64,000 bases of DNA from Chryseobacterium limigenitum. Lineage in GTDB: Bacteria; Bacteroidota; Bacteroidia; Flavobacteriales; Weeksellaceae. Positions within the stretch are counted from its first letter, which is position 1. The number at the start of each line of letters is the position of its first letter. The notes under the pieces are model-generated. The model saw only the letters and a program-made list of their open reading frames with translations, was not told the origin of the DNA and did no database searches. Shown here in pieces: positions 1-9,104 of this stretch. The stretch is taken from positions 148,355-212,354 of the forward strand of contig NZ_FPKW01000006.1 of assembly GCF_900114875.1 (NCBI RefSeq). The letters are read 5' to 3'. The position numbers and the translations under genes were made by a program.

Positions 1-447
1 AGAGGATGGTATTCAGATACACAATGGTCACCAGGGAAAAGTGATTACCATGGAAGAACAGGTGGTAAGCATGATGGTTTAGACCTGTATGCTCCTGTAG
101 GAACGCAGATATATGCCTGTGTTGACGGGGAGATCACTTATTTAGAAGATCCCAACGGATACGGAAACAGAACATTTTTAGAAGGTAATTATAACGGACA
201 AAAATATTTTTTCATGTATTGTCACCTTTCAGAATATACAACAGGTCAGGTAAGTGCAGGAGATCCGATCGGAAAAACAGGACAGACAGGAAACGCAAGC
301 GGACAGGCTGCAAAAATGGCTCACTTACATTTTGAGGTCAGAAAAGAGAAGATGTCGAAACCATCTTTTAATCCGCTTACGGAAATTACAGAATTAGGAA
401 CGGATGTTAATGTAAATCCGGACCAAAACAACCAAACAGGAACATAA
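1..447 (+). CDS. M23-family peptidoglycan endopeptidase, 5' truncated by window edge
   Basis: The reading frame is open from base 1, so the start lies outside the window; 148 codons are visible. The zinc-site signatures of the lysostaphin-type M23 family are present: an HxxxD motif (KHDGLDLYAPVGT, near visible residues 24-28) and the HLHFEVR motif near residue 110. M23 enzymes cut peptide crosslinks of peptidoglycan. The stop codon is followed at once by the ATG of a lipoprotein gene (TAAATG), so the two are co-translated. Next to hcp and vgrG genes, this pair fits a T6SS cell-wall effector with a periplasmic lipoprotein immunity protein. That role is inference, because the N-terminal half, which would show any delivery domain, is not visible. 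Confidence 0.85.
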   Translation, partial: RGWYSDTQWSPGKSDYHGRTGGKHDGLDLYAPVGTQIYACVDGEITYLEDPNGYGNRTFLEGNYNGQKYFFMYCHLSEYTTGQVSAGDPIGKTGQTGNASGQAAKMAHLHFEVRKEKMSKPSFNPLTEITELGTDVNVNPDQNNQTGT

Positions 448-1497
448 ATGAAACATAACGTAATTTTTTATTTATCACTTTGTATGTTAGGGTTTTCATG
501 CAAAGAAAATCGAAATTTAACAGAAAAAAATGCAGCAGCCGATATCAATGTACAGAGTAAAAATAAATATAATATTCCTTCTGATTTAAAAATTCAGAGT
601 CAGGAAGAAATAAATATTGATGGCGATCCTGAAAAAGAAGTGATCATCACAGCATCAGATTCTGCGGCCGAGAATACACATGAATTTTGGTTTAAAAATG
701 AGAAACTCATGTATCAGTTTACCTATCCGTGGGCTTCGATCAATAAAAAATGGCTCGTAGATCTGGATAACGATGATAAAAAAGAAATTGTAAGGGCTCA
801 GGGTTATGAAGACGGGGTAGATTATGCAATTTATGATATTGTGGAAAATCAGCAGAAGCCGGTTTTATATTTTAATCCGGTTTTGCAGGATAGTCGATTT
901 CCCGGTGTTTATTTATGGGCTTATCCTAATGATATCACTGGGTTGATCATTAATCCGCAAAAGGAATTACAGGTTTCTTTAGATAATAATTATCAAAGAG
1001 ATGATGAGCATACTGTTCCGAATAATCAGAAAGAATTACCTTTTGTATTCTTCAAAGGTCAGACAAAACAGTCGGATATGAGGATATCTAAAATGAACCA
1101 ACCTCAATCTATGACCCTCGCTGGGATAGTAAACAGTGTACGAAATAATGGTGGGACAACTGCAAAAGCAGCTCAGTCGGACAAACAATGGATCGGCAAT
1201 TACACAGCTCGTTTTCTGAGAATGAAAGAAGAATCCGGTGATCCTCGGGGTTGGGGGCAGATATCGGTTAAAATTGATGGTAATTCGGCTAAGTTTCAGT
1301 TAGACAGTTATGTAGAAAATATTAAAAAAGATTTAACAGTAATAAATACAACGGCAGATGAAATAATACTTGCTGAAAAAGATAATAAAAAATCGACATT
1401 TACAATTTCCAAAAACAAAAATAAGTATGTATTAAAAAGCGTTTTCATCAATCAGACCGTAGGTGATACAAGCTCATACGAACTTGAAAAGAAATAA
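448..1497 (+). CDS. Lipoprotein, candidate immunity partner of the M23 peptidase
   Basis: 349 residues. A lipoprotein signal is visible (hydrophobic segment ending LGFSC, lipid-modified Cys at 18). Two acidic stretches resemble VCBS/FG-GAP calcium loops: NIDGDPEKEVII near residue 55 and DLDNDDKKEIV near residue 108. The C-terminal ~100 residues form a separate basic, beta-rich segment. The start abuts the stop of the M23 gene without spacing, so they form an operon. I do not recognise a named family. A periplasm-facing lipoprotein coupled to a peptidoglycan hydrolase suggests an immunity role, but the sequence does not prove it. Confidence 0.8.
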   Translation: MKHNVIFYLSLCMLGFSCKENRNLTEKNAAADINVQSKNKYNIPSDLKIQSQEEINIDGDPEKEVIITASDSAAENTHEFWFKNEKLMYQFTYPWASINKKWLVDLDNDDKKEIVRAQGYEDGVDYAIYDIVENQQKPVLYFNPVLQDSRFPGVYLWAYPNDITGLIINPQKELQVSLDNNYQRDDEHTVPNNQKELPFVFFKGQTKQSDMRISKMNQPQSMTLAGIVNSVRNNGGTTAKAAQSDKQWIGNYTARFLRMKEESGDPRGWGQISVKIDGNSAKFQLDSYVENIKKDLTVINTTADEIILAEKDNKKSTFTISKNKNKYVLKSVFINQTVGDTSSYELEKK

Positions 1498-1683
1498 AAT
1501 AGATAATTTTATTATACCTAAATCTTTAATGGATTTATAAAAAATAGTGTACAGATCTTGTATGATGTTTTTTTATTTTAATTAATCTTTAAATGTCATA
1601 TTTTATAGAATTTAGTAATATAATATTATTTTTTAAGAGAATATTTTTAACTAAATTGCTTTGCATCAAAAAAAACAAACACT

Positions 1684-2643
1684 ATGATTGTTCATTTTAT
1701 ACTTCATGGAGAAACACTGGAAAGTATATCTGAAGAAATTAAACTCGAAAACCCCAAATACCTCAAAGAATATCACAATAAACGTTGTGCAAGGGAAGAT
1801 TATATTCAGGATGAACTAATTCCGCGGAAAAAACTATTAATTCCCGACTTAAAGGATATCAACGAATATAATTCGAGAAACGATGCGCCTTTCAAACATC
1901 CCAAACTAAATCCGGTATTATCTTTTGATCCCGAAAATTTCAGCAAAATATATGATGTAAATATCAACGAAATTACAAAAAACGAAGCTGGAAAAAAAGG
2001 CAATTTTATTTCTTTCACAGTTTCTTTAAAATGGGTCAGAAAAGATTCCGAGGAACATATTTTTCATCTTTTTAAAAATAATTTTTACGATCAGTCAGGA
2101 AGCAAAATGTCCGATCTGGCCACGGAATGTATGCGTTCTTTGAATCCGGCAGTTATTAAAACAGATTCAAAAGGAAAAGTTATTAGTATCAGTCTGAAAA
2201 AAGAAACCATTGATAATTTTCATTCAATAAAAGAGAAACTGCTCGATCTTTTTCCCGATAAATATGCTAAAATCTATATCGATGAATATGAAATGGCAGT
2301 TCTCGACCAAAAGTTATTTGATCAGAGAATGAGAGATGATACTTTTATCAAAACCTATTTTGCTCCCGTGAGAAATGAATTTATCAACGGAAAATCTTAT
2401 GTTGAGCAGACCGTTGGAGAAGATAATACATCAATTACTATTCAACAAAAAGTTGGAAATGAAAATTATTCTCAGGAAATAAGTCTTGTGCAAATTTCTC
2501 CTTCAAATCCTGATGTTGATTTTAACGGAAAATATACACTGTTTTCTGAAAATGGGTTAATTAAAAATATTGACATCATTTATAGTATTTCCCGATATGG
2601 TGTGCAGAATGTGACTAATATAAAGATCAAGCAAAAATCATAA
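1684..2643 (+). CDS. LysM-like protein linked to T6SS, function unknown
   Basis: 319 residues, no signal peptide. Residues 1-55 look like a LysM-type module (opening VHFILHGETLESISEEI, closing with LIPRKKLLIPDL). LysM-like domains occur on T6SS baseplate and tip-associated proteins as well as on wall-binding enzymes. The rest (about 80-319) is unrecognised, with a C-terminal segment containing FNGKYTLFSENGLIKNI. The product of the gene at 14886 has a vaguely similar C-terminal arrangement, so the two may be distant paralogues; this is a weak impression by eye. It sits between the M23 pair and hcp1. A cytoplasmic adaptor or tip component is the most likely role, by context only. Confidence 0.75.
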   Translation: MIVHFILHGETLESISEEIKLENPKYLKEYHNKRCAREDYIQDELIPRKKLLIPDLKDINEYNSRNDAPFKHPKLNPVLSFDPENFSKIYDVNINEITKNEAGKKGNFISFTVSLKWVRKDSEEHIFHLFKNNFYDQSGSKMSDLATECMRSLNPAVIKTDSKGKVISISLKKETIDNFHSIKEKLLDLFPDKYAKIYIDEYEMAVLDQKLFDQRMRDDTFIKTYFAPVRNEFINGKSYVEQTVGEDNTSITIQQKVGNENYSQEISLVQISPSNPDVDFNGKYTLFSENGLIKNIDIIYSISRYGVQNVTNIKIKQKS

Positions 2644-2689
2644 ACTATCATCAATAAAGGGTTTATAAGTTTTTGTTTTTATCACCTGA

Positions 2690-2725
2690 TCGTAGAATTA
2701 CTACATCAAATCGTAGAATTACGAC
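2690..2725 (+). promoter_or_regulatory. Tandem operator upstream of hcp1
   Basis: Two copies of a partly palindromic 15-mer, TCGTAGAATTACTAC (2690-2704) and TCGTAGAATTACGAC (2711-2725), repeat with a period of exactly 21 bp. The core is GTAG-N5-CTAC. The same tandem unit lies upstream of hcp2 (11893-11928). In both cases the unit starts exactly 85 nt before the -7 box, while the DNA in between is unrelated. This points to a shared activator site. Two-turn spacing is typical of LytTR-type regulators, but the binding protein is unknown. Confidence 0.75.
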
Positions 2726-2774
2726 AAATTTTTAAAATTACTTTCAAATGCTTTCGAAAAATAATTAACCGTTT

Positions 2775-2782
2775 TATATTTG
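2775..2782 (+). promoter_or_regulatory. hcp1 -7 promoter element
   Basis: TATATTTG matches the Bacteroidota housekeeping -7 consensus TAnnTTTG. It lies 53 nt before the hcp1 ATG, at the same relative place as TATCTTTG before hcp2. No clear -33 TTTG is seen, which fits a promoter that needs an activator. Confidence 0.6.
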
Positions 2783-2834
2783 TTGAACAATCACTGAGTC
2801 ACAAAATACTATTAACGATTAAAAATTTACTATC

Positions 2835-3239
2835 ATGGCAGCAAATTCAAGAGGAATTTTAAAATTCAACGGAGGCGAGGGTCAAAAGTTATTGAAACTG
2901 AATTACAGTGTTTCAAGATCAACAGACGTATCTGGTAGAGTAGCGTCAGACCCCTCAAACGCAATCATCAAATTAACCGTAGAAGCAACAGAAAAATCTG
3001 ATATTCTGGAAAGCTTACTAAACGGAAAGTACAAGCCTACAAGCGGAGAAATTACTTTCAACAAGTCTCACGAAGAAGGTACATTGATCACTTTAAACTG
3101 GGAAAACGGATACGTAATTCAGCATGAAGTAGACTTCGATGCAGTAGACGAGAACAGCATGTTGATCAGCTTTATCATAAGTGCAGAAAAAATCAATTAT
3201 GGTAATTCTGCTTACGAAGGTCTGTGGCCGTCTAGCTAA
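2835..3239 (+). CDS. hcp: T6SS tube protein Hcp/TssD (copy 1)
   Basis: 134 residues, no signal peptide, starting MAANSRGILKFNGGEGQK. This is the Bacteroidota-type TssD family, which forms the hexameric rings of the T6SS inner tube and carries effectors. Residues 1-130 are almost identical to the copy at 12040: I count only four substitutions before the last few residues (for example G14S and V49I) and different C-terminal ends. The gene is monocistronic by appearance: its own promoter with tandem operators upstream and a terminator just after it, as expected for a protein needed in excess over the other T6SS parts. Confidence 0.93.
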   Translation: MAANSRGILKFNGGEGQKLLKLNYSVSRSTDVSGRVASDPSNAIIKLTVEATEKSDILESLLNGKYKPTSGEITFNKSHEEGTLITLNWENGYVIQHEVDFDAVDENSMLISFIISAEKINYGNSAYEGLWPSS

Positions 3240-3267
3240 AATTTACCCATAATCAACATTCATAAAA

Positions 3268-3296
3268 AAGACTGTCCCCTCAAGGCGGTCTTTTTT
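3268..3296 (+). terminator. Rho-independent terminator after hcp1
   Basis: The stem AAGACTG/CGGTCTT with an intervening loop is followed by a run of T. It starts 29 nt after the hcp1 stop. Confidence 0.8.
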
Positions 3297-3671
3297 ACCA
3301 TTACCCAATATATCCATTTCAAAGTTTGAATTTTTTTATGATTTTTTAATATTTTAATTAAAAATATTCTTTTAAACTTAGCTGAGTGAAACGCCTTTGC
3401 GAACGCAAAATATCCTCAATCATTTCAAAAAAAATCTTTGAGGGCTTCGCGTTAAAAAAAGTAAATATTCAGATAATTTTTTTCCTGTAATGTTAACTAT
3501 ATCACATTTAAAAGACATATCTAATATTATTGAAAAAAAACTAATATCTTAGTAAATAATAAAAATTTTAATGATTGTGGATTAATATTTGTTTAAAATT
3601 TAATGAAAACATAATCAAAACACCACACACCGAAATCAGATATAGTATTAATTTTTGAGAAAAATAGTAAA
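3297..3671. other. Intergenic stretch before clpV
   Basis: 375 bases without a plausible gene. Bases 3388-3460 hold a CG-richer patch in very AT-rich DNA, with a hairpin (TATCCTCAA at 3410-3418 against TTTGAGGGC at 3438-3446) flanked by TTTGCGAACGC and TTCGCGTT. It resembles the short dispersed intergenic repeats elsewhere in the window. I see no good -7 box for clpV, so its promoter is not located. Confidence 0.4.
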
Positions 3672-6161
3672 ATGGGAGTACTAGTAACCAACGAGACAGT
3701 AAAACAGCTTTTTCATATTGCACAATCAATCGCGCGAGAAAATTATAATGCCACTTACGGTGGTCCGCATATTCTGCAGGCTTTAATGCACAAAGATATC
3801 GGTCTTAATGAATTTTTAAAAAACATAGATAAAGATCCGGGATATTTTTACGAATGGGCAGATGTCCGTATTGAAGATTATCCTAAAACTACACATCTTC
3901 CCGATGAGGCTAAACCAGATGAATTTGTAGACAATATTATTGAGGAAGCAGATGATATTCGTTTGAAGTTAGGGCTGGACGAGATCACTCCTATTTGTCT
4001 TTTAACGGCTATCGTAAAACCGCAGGTTGTTTTTTCACTGCAGCAGTTGAAGTCATTACCGCTCAGAGAACACGAAATATTCAATTTATACAGAAAAGAT
4101 ACACCATTTGGAAATTCTGAGGAGGATGGAATTTCTTCCTTATTTTCAAATGGTTCAGACTATTCAGATAATTCTTTTCCATCCATTAAAGCCTATTGTG
4201 TAGACAGAACGGCTCAGGCCAGAAAAGGTGATCTGGAAAATATCATCGGAAGAGATAAAGAACTGAGAATGTTGGTTGAAATTCTTTGTAGAAGAACGAA
4301 ACCCAATGTAATTATCATCGGAGAACCCGGAGCTGGTAAAACTGCTTTGGTAGAAGGTTTTGCCACTGAAATTATCAAAGGAAACGTTCCCGAAATGCTT
4401 AAAAACGGAACTCTTTTAGAACTTGACACAGGAGCTTTACTAGCCGGAACTTCTTATAAAGGCGAAATTGAAGACCGTCTTAAAAAGATTATTACTGAAT
4501 GTAAAAAGATTGAAAAAGCAATTCTTTTCATTGATGAAATTCACACGCTTTTAGATCCAAAAGGAAGCATCGGAAATGTTGCTAATTTGTTAAAACCAGA
4601 ACTGGCAAGAGGAGAAATTACCGTAATCGGAGCCACAACTCAGGAAGAATATAGAAAGATCATTGAGCCGGAACAGGCTTTCAACCGTCGTTTTGAAGTT
4701 TTAACGGTCAACGAACCGGACGAAAAAACGTGTGTTAAAATGATCGATGTTTTATTAGAAGGTTACAAAAAACACCACGGAATTGAAGTTGAAAAAACGG
4801 CTCTTCCCGAATGTGTCCGCTTAGCAAAACGTTATGCAAAAGGTAAAAAGTTACCTGATGCAGCAATTGATTTGCTTGACAGAACAATGGCCGCAATTAA
4901 AATGCTTGACGAACTTTCAGAAAAAGAATTAGAAAGCTGGAAAGGCATTTATGAAACCATTTTACAGGAAGAATATCTGGATGATAAAGACAAAGCAGAC
5001 GAATTGATCTGGAATTATAATTTATTGAGAGATAAAATAAGTCCAATTTTGTGGGGTTCTTTAAGTGAACAGCCACAAATTGACAATTCAATGCCTGTCG
5101 AGGAAATTCAGAAGATAATTGAAGAAACTTATGCTGAACTTTTACAGCACGCATCAAAGAAAAGAGAAAAAGTAGATCGTTTGGAATTGGCAGCTGTGAT
5201 GGCAGCGAAAACAAACATCCCGATCGGGAAAATCCAGGCACAGGAAAAAGAAAAACTTCTGAACATGGAATCTATGTTGCTTAATAGAGTTGTCGGTCAG
5301 GATCATGCGTTGAAAATCCTTTCCGATGCGATCGTTGAAAACCGAAGCGGATTAAACAAACCCGGACAGCCAATCGGTTCATTTTTCCTTTTGGGACCAA
5401 CGGGAACAGGGAAAACTGAGTTGGCAAAATCAATGGCGGAACTGCTTTTTAATGACGAAAAAGCAATGGTTCGTTTTGATATGTCTGAGTTTAAAGAAGA
5501 GCATTCGGCGGCACTTTTATACGGTGCGCCTCCGGGATATGTTGGTTACGAGGAGGGAGGAATGTTGGTGAATAAAATTCGTCAGCAACCTTACACCGTA
5601 GTTTTATTTGATGAAATTGAAAAAGCGCATCACTCAGTTTTTGATGTGTTTTTACAGATCATGGACGAAGGAAAAGTACATGATAAGCTTGGAAAAGAGG
5701 GGGATTTCAGCAATGCGATCATTTTATTTACTTCAAATATCGGAAGCGAAGAAATTGTAAAGCAGTTTGAGGAAGGAAAAGTTCCGCAATCACCTGCATT
5801 AATGCAAATTATGTCTAATTCAGGTAAATTCAGACCGGAATTTTTGGCAAGAATCACAGAAATTATTCCTTTTGCACCGATTACAGAATCTATTGCAGAA
5901 AGAATCTTTAATATTCAGTTAAAATCACTTCACGCGTCACTTCACAGATTAGGAATGACTTTAAAAATAACGGATGAAGCCGTGAAAAACCTTGCATTAG
6001 GAGGGTTCAGCAGTAAATACGGAGCGAGACAGATTTCAGGAGTGATCCGGGCGCAGTTGGCTAGACCGATTTCCAAAATGATCGTGAGAGAAGAAGTAAA
6101 AGCCGGACAGACACTGAATGTTGACTGGCAAGAGGATGCATTAACATGGAAAGTAGAATAA
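3672..6161 (+). CDS. clpV: T6SS sheath-recycling ATPase ClpV/TssH
   Basis: 829 residues, a Clp/Hsp100 double AAA+ protein. Order: N-terminal Clp repeat domain (about 1-150), AAA-1 with Walker A GEPGAGKT (217-224) and Walker B LFIDEIHT, a short middle domain, AAA-2 with Walker A GPTGTGKT (575-582) and Walker B VVLFDEIEKAH, then the D2-small C-terminal domain (PEFLARITEIIPF onward). It is somewhat shorter than typical ClpB, and the middle coiled coil is reduced, as in ClpV. ClpV unfolds contracted T6SS sheath so that it can be reassembled. Position between hcp1 and vgrG1 decides for ClpV over ClpB. The first residues match the Clp_N start, so the ATG at 3672 is good. Confidence 0.92.
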   Translation: MGVLVTNETVKQLFHIAQSIARENYNATYGGPHILQALMHKDIGLNEFLKNIDKDPGYFYEWADVRIEDYPKTTHLPDEAKPDEFVDNIIEEADDIRLKLGLDEITPICLLTAIVKPQVVFSLQQLKSLPLREHEIFNLYRKDTPFGNSEEDGISSLFSNGSDYSDNSFPSIKAYCVDRTAQARKGDLENIIGRDKELRMLVEILCRRTKPNVIIIGEPGAGKTALVEGFATEIIKGNVPEMLKNGTLLELDTGALLAGTSYKGEIEDRLKKIITECKKIEKAILFIDEIHTLLDPKGSIGNVANLLKPELARGEITVIGATTQEEYRKIIEPEQAFNRRFEVLTVNEPDEKTCVKMIDVLLEGYKKHHGIEVEKTALPECVRLAKRYAKGKKLPDAAIDLLDRTMAAIKMLDELSEKELESWKGIYETILQEEYLDDKDKADELIWNYNLLRDKISPILWGSLSEQPQIDNSMPVEEIQKIIEETYAELLQHASKKREKVDRLELAAVMAAKTNIPIGKIQAQEKEKLLNMESMLLNRVVGQDHALKILSDAIVENRSGLNKPGQPIGSFFLLGPTGTGKTELAKSMAELLFNDEKAMVRFDMSEFKEEHSAALLYGAPPGYVGYEEGGMLVNKIRQQPYTVVLFDEIEKAHHSVFDVFLQIMDEGKVHDKLGKEGDFSNAIILFTSNIGSEEIVKQFEEGKVPQSPALMQIMSNSGKFRPEFLARITEIIPFAPITESIAERIFNIQLKSLHASLHRLGMTLKITDEAVKNLALGGFSSKYGARQISGVIRAQLARPISKMIVREEVKAGQTLNVDWQEDALTWKVE

Positions 6162-6175
6162 AATAAAGTAAAAAA

Positions 6176-6213
6176 GGCAGATTTGCTGTTTTTAACAGAA
6201 CGGCAAATTTGTC
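6176..6213. other. Strong hairpin between clpV and the transglycosylase gene
   Basis: A 15-bp stem (GGCAGATTTGCTGTT at 6176-6190 against AACGGCAAATTTGTC at 6199-6213, with G-U pairs) encloses an 8-nt loop. It is flanked by A-runs on the + strand rather than T-runs, so it is a poor + strand terminator. It more likely slows decay or tunes read-through between clpV and the next gene, whose ATG is 13 nt downstream. Confidence 0.55.
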
Positions 6214-6226
6214 AAAAAATATAAAC

Positions 6227-7075
6227 ATGAACTTCAAAAATATTTTTTTAGGAATAATATTGATGAGTTCTTCACAATTTGTGAACGGACAGTTTCTTGC
6301 TGCATCTGATACTTCGGAAAACAGCGTGAGACGATATAAAAATATCATTAATTCAAATAAAGAGATCGTTGATTTTATTGAATATTCTCTTGCTCAGAAA
6401 GGGTTGCCGAGACATTTGAGGAATTTAGCTTTAATTGAATCTCATTTTGACAGAAACATCACTTCCGGAGCCGGAGCGGTGGGCGCCTGGCAGCTTATGA
6501 CCTCTCATGCCAATCAGTACGGGCTTTCGGAGCAAAATAGAAACGATTTGTATAAAAGTACAAAAGTAGCGGTGGTTTCTCTGACGAATCTTTATAAAAA
6601 ATATAACAATTGGGTGACCGTCGTGGCTGCTTATAACTGTGGAGAAGGAAATATAGCCAAAGCAATGCAGGCTGCAGGTTCTTCACAGTATCATGTTTTT
6701 TCTAAATATCTTCCGCTGGAAACCATTAATCATGTCAAAAAATATTTAAATGCATGCTATGCGACCGGAGAACTGCAAAGCGTTTTGAGTAATTATAATT
6801 CTTCGCGAATGAATACCGTTTTCTTCGTAAACGGAGGAAGCGGAAAAGATAACTCCACGTTGGCGGAAACAGAAATCAATGCAGGATTTAATTTAAATGT
6901 AATTGCGGATGAGCTTGATGTAGATGTTGATAAACTTCTCTCATGGAACCCGGGAATTACAGAAGAACTACAAAATAAAGGCGAAAGTATGTTGTATCTT
7001 CCAACAGATCTGATGCCTGATTTTTTAATGAGAAAGACCAAAATACTTTCCAGATCAATTAAAGAAGGAAAATGA
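6227..7075 (+). CDS. Secreted lytic transglycosylase (SLT/MltD-like) with degenerate LysM
   Basis: 282 residues from the ATG at 6227; an in-frame TTG 18 nt earlier lies inside the hairpin and is unlikely. A signal peptide ends near FVNGQF. The SLT domain is clear: LALIESHFD with the catalytic Glu, then GAVGAWQLM, and AAYNCGEGN. It cleaves the MurNAc-GlcNAc bond of peptidoglycan without water. The C-terminal ~60 residues (NLNVIADELDVDVDKLLSWNPG) look like a LysM module, as in MltD. Located between clpV and vgrG1, it probably opens the cell's own wall for assembly of the secretion apparatus; an effector role is less likely because it has a Sec signal and no immunity neighbour. Confidence 0.85.
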   Translation: MNFKNIFLGIILMSSSQFVNGQFLAASDTSENSVRRYKNIINSNKEIVDFIEYSLAQKGLPRHLRNLALIESHFDRNITSGAGAVGAWQLMTSHANQYGLSEQNRNDLYKSTKVAVVSLTNLYKKYNNWVTVVAAYNCGEGNIAKAMQAAGSSQYHVFSKYLPLETINHVKKYLNACYATGELQSVLSNYNSSRMNTVFFVNGGSGKDNSTLAETEINAGFNLNVIADELDVDVDKLLSWNPGITEELQNKGESMLYLPTDLMPDFLMRKTKILSRSIKEGK

Positions 7076-7154
7076 TATAAAGAACCAAACACCACACACC
7101 AAACCACAAAATAACACGGGGAGATAATGTTTAACCTATCTAAACGCAGATAAT

Positions 7155-9092
7155 ATGAAAACAGAATCACAAAATATACTGAACAGCCCTTCCTATCGTC
7201 CGTCACAGAATGCAGACGGCGTATCGGAAAGCCATCACGCCGGGATCAACAGGCTGGTGAAATTATCCTTGGTCATTGAAGGCAAAGTAATCAAGTATTA
7301 CAAACACTTTAAGCTGAAACAAAGCGCACAGCGTCACCATGAGTTTACGCTCACTTTGGCGCACGACACGTTAGGAAATAATCAAAATCATACCTTGGAA
7401 GAGGCTAATAAATTCCTCGGAAAACGTTTGACAGCCGTTATTTCATTCAAAGATATAGAAAACAGTCCTGAAAGAACTTTTGTTGGAGTGATCACAGGAG
7501 TTGGTTTCAGTCAGGAGAAAATGAGCCTAGGAAATATTGTTCTGTCTGGTTTCAGTCCGACCATTTTACTGGACGGAGCCCGTCATATTCAGAGTTTTGG
7601 AGGTGATAAATCTGTCAATATGGGGATCATTGCTGAAGAAGTAATAAAACAGGGAATCGATAAAAGCCGTTTTGATATCAGAATTGATGCGAACGATTAT
7701 TCTCAGATCATTTACAGCAGTCAGTATGATGAAACGCACTATAATTACCTGGCAAGAATGGCGGAAGCTTACGGTGAACAGTTTTATTATGACGGTGAAG
7801 TCCTTCATTTCGGGAAACTTCCGCCTCAGAATAAACCAATCAAGCTTATTTACGGAAGCAATGTTAATGATATTAAGGTTGAATTAAAAGCAAATCATAC
7901 AAAACCTCAGTTTTATGGCTACAACAGCAGTAAAAATGAAAAACTTACGTCCGGAGCAACACCAATTCTGCATAAAAGCGATTTAGCAAAAACTGCTTAC
8001 GAGCATAACGATAAAATTTATAAAACGCCGGCTCTTCAGGTGGCGCCAATTAAAGCATCAACCCATCTTGATGTTGAATATTCTCAAAAAAGTTCATCAG
8101 GAAGTGAAGCGGTAAACGTATTTTCATTGTCAGGAAATACCACTGTTCCGTTTTTACATCCTGGTTGCGTTGCTGATGTTCAGATGAGAAAAGTTGATTC
8201 TAATGAAAGCTCTTATTTCACCAAGATCATGGTGACAGAAACGACTCATGAAATTGATACGATCGGTCATTATACAGGAACTTTTGAAGGAATTGCTTCA
8301 GATACCGGATTTTTACCGAAACCGGAATTCACGATGCCAAAAGCCGAACCGCAGATTGCAACCGTAATTTCAAATGCTGATCCGGAAGGACAGGGAAGGG
8401 TTCAGGTGAGATTCGACTGGCAAATGAATGATACAACACATTTCATCAGAATGATGAGTCCTGATGCAGGAGGAACGGATCAAATCAGCCAAAACAGAGG
8501 TTATGTTGCCATTCCCGAAGTTGGAGATCAGGTGATGGTGAATTTCGTTCACAGCCATCCGGACAGACCTTTCGTAATGGGAGGAATGTTTCATGGTGGA
8601 GTAGGATTAGGCGGTGGTGTGGATAACAGAGTGAAATCAATTCAAACCAGAAGCGGTCACCGAGTGGTTTTCACGGAAGATGAGAGCATTATTATTACAG
8701 ATAAATCAGGAAACGAAATTCATTTGGACACCACAGGAAGCAATATCACAATCACTGCTCCCGAAACAATGACATTGAATTGCAGAAATATGAATATCAA
8801 TGTCGGTGAAAATATGACGACCAACGTCGGAGTAAATAAAATGGATACGATTATGATGAATCACAGCGAAAGCATAGGTTCTATGAAATACGTTTCTACC
8901 GGAGCCGATTTTATTACCAATGTAACCGGAAAAATGACGGAATTTATTCAGGGAAATAAAGAATCTCATACTGAAAAAGACAGATTACGTGTAGCCAACG
9001 GACAAATTACCACGCAAAGTCAGGGAACTTTTGAGCAGCATGCTGAAAAAGAAGTGCAGAACAACTCGGGACAGAAATCTAAAAATTACTAA
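7155..9092 (+). CDS. vgrG: T6SS spike protein VgrG (copy 1)
   Basis: 645 residues. The N-terminal two-thirds is the gp27/gp44-like base (VKLSLVIEGKVIKYYKHFKLKQ, ETHYNYLARMAEAYGEQFYYDGEVLHFG). It is followed by the gp5 OB fold (VISNADPEGQGRVQVRFDW, GYVAIPEVGDQVMVNF, HPDRPFVMGGMFHGG) and a C-terminal beta-helix-like repeat region (about 515-645) rich in Asn, Thr and Met. It forms the trimeric tip of the T6SS tube. Its stop is 12 nt before the candidate effector gene, so the effector is probably loaded on this VgrG. It lacks the ~90-residue N-terminal extension of VgrG copy 2. Confidence 0.93.
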   Translation: MKTESQNILNSPSYRPSQNADGVSESHHAGINRLVKLSLVIEGKVIKYYKHFKLKQSAQRHHEFTLTLAHDTLGNNQNHTLEEANKFLGKRLTAVISFKDIENSPERTFVGVITGVGFSQEKMSLGNIVLSGFSPTILLDGARHIQSFGGDKSVNMGIIAEEVIKQGIDKSRFDIRIDANDYSQIIYSSQYDETHYNYLARMAEAYGEQFYYDGEVLHFGKLPPQNKPIKLIYGSNVNDIKVELKANHTKPQFYGYNSSKNEKLTSGATPILHKSDLAKTAYEHNDKIYKTPALQVAPIKASTHLDVEYSQKSSSGSEAVNVFSLSGNTTVPFLHPGCVADVQMRKVDSNESSYFTKIMVTETTHEIDTIGHYTGTFEGIASDTGFLPKPEFTMPKAEPQIATVISNADPEGQGRVQVRFDWQMNDTTHFIRMMSPDAGGTDQISQNRGYVAIPEVGDQVMVNFVHSHPDRPFVMGGMFHGGVGLGGGVDNRVKSIQTRSGHRVVFTEDESIIITDKSGNEIHLDTTGSNITITAPETMTLNCRNMNINVGENMTTNVGVNKMDTIMMNHSESIGSMKYVSTGADFITNVTGKMTEFIQGNKESHTEKDRLRVANGQITTQSQGTFEQHAEKEVQNNSGQKSKNY

Positions 9093-9104
9093 ATCTTTTG
9101 TAAA

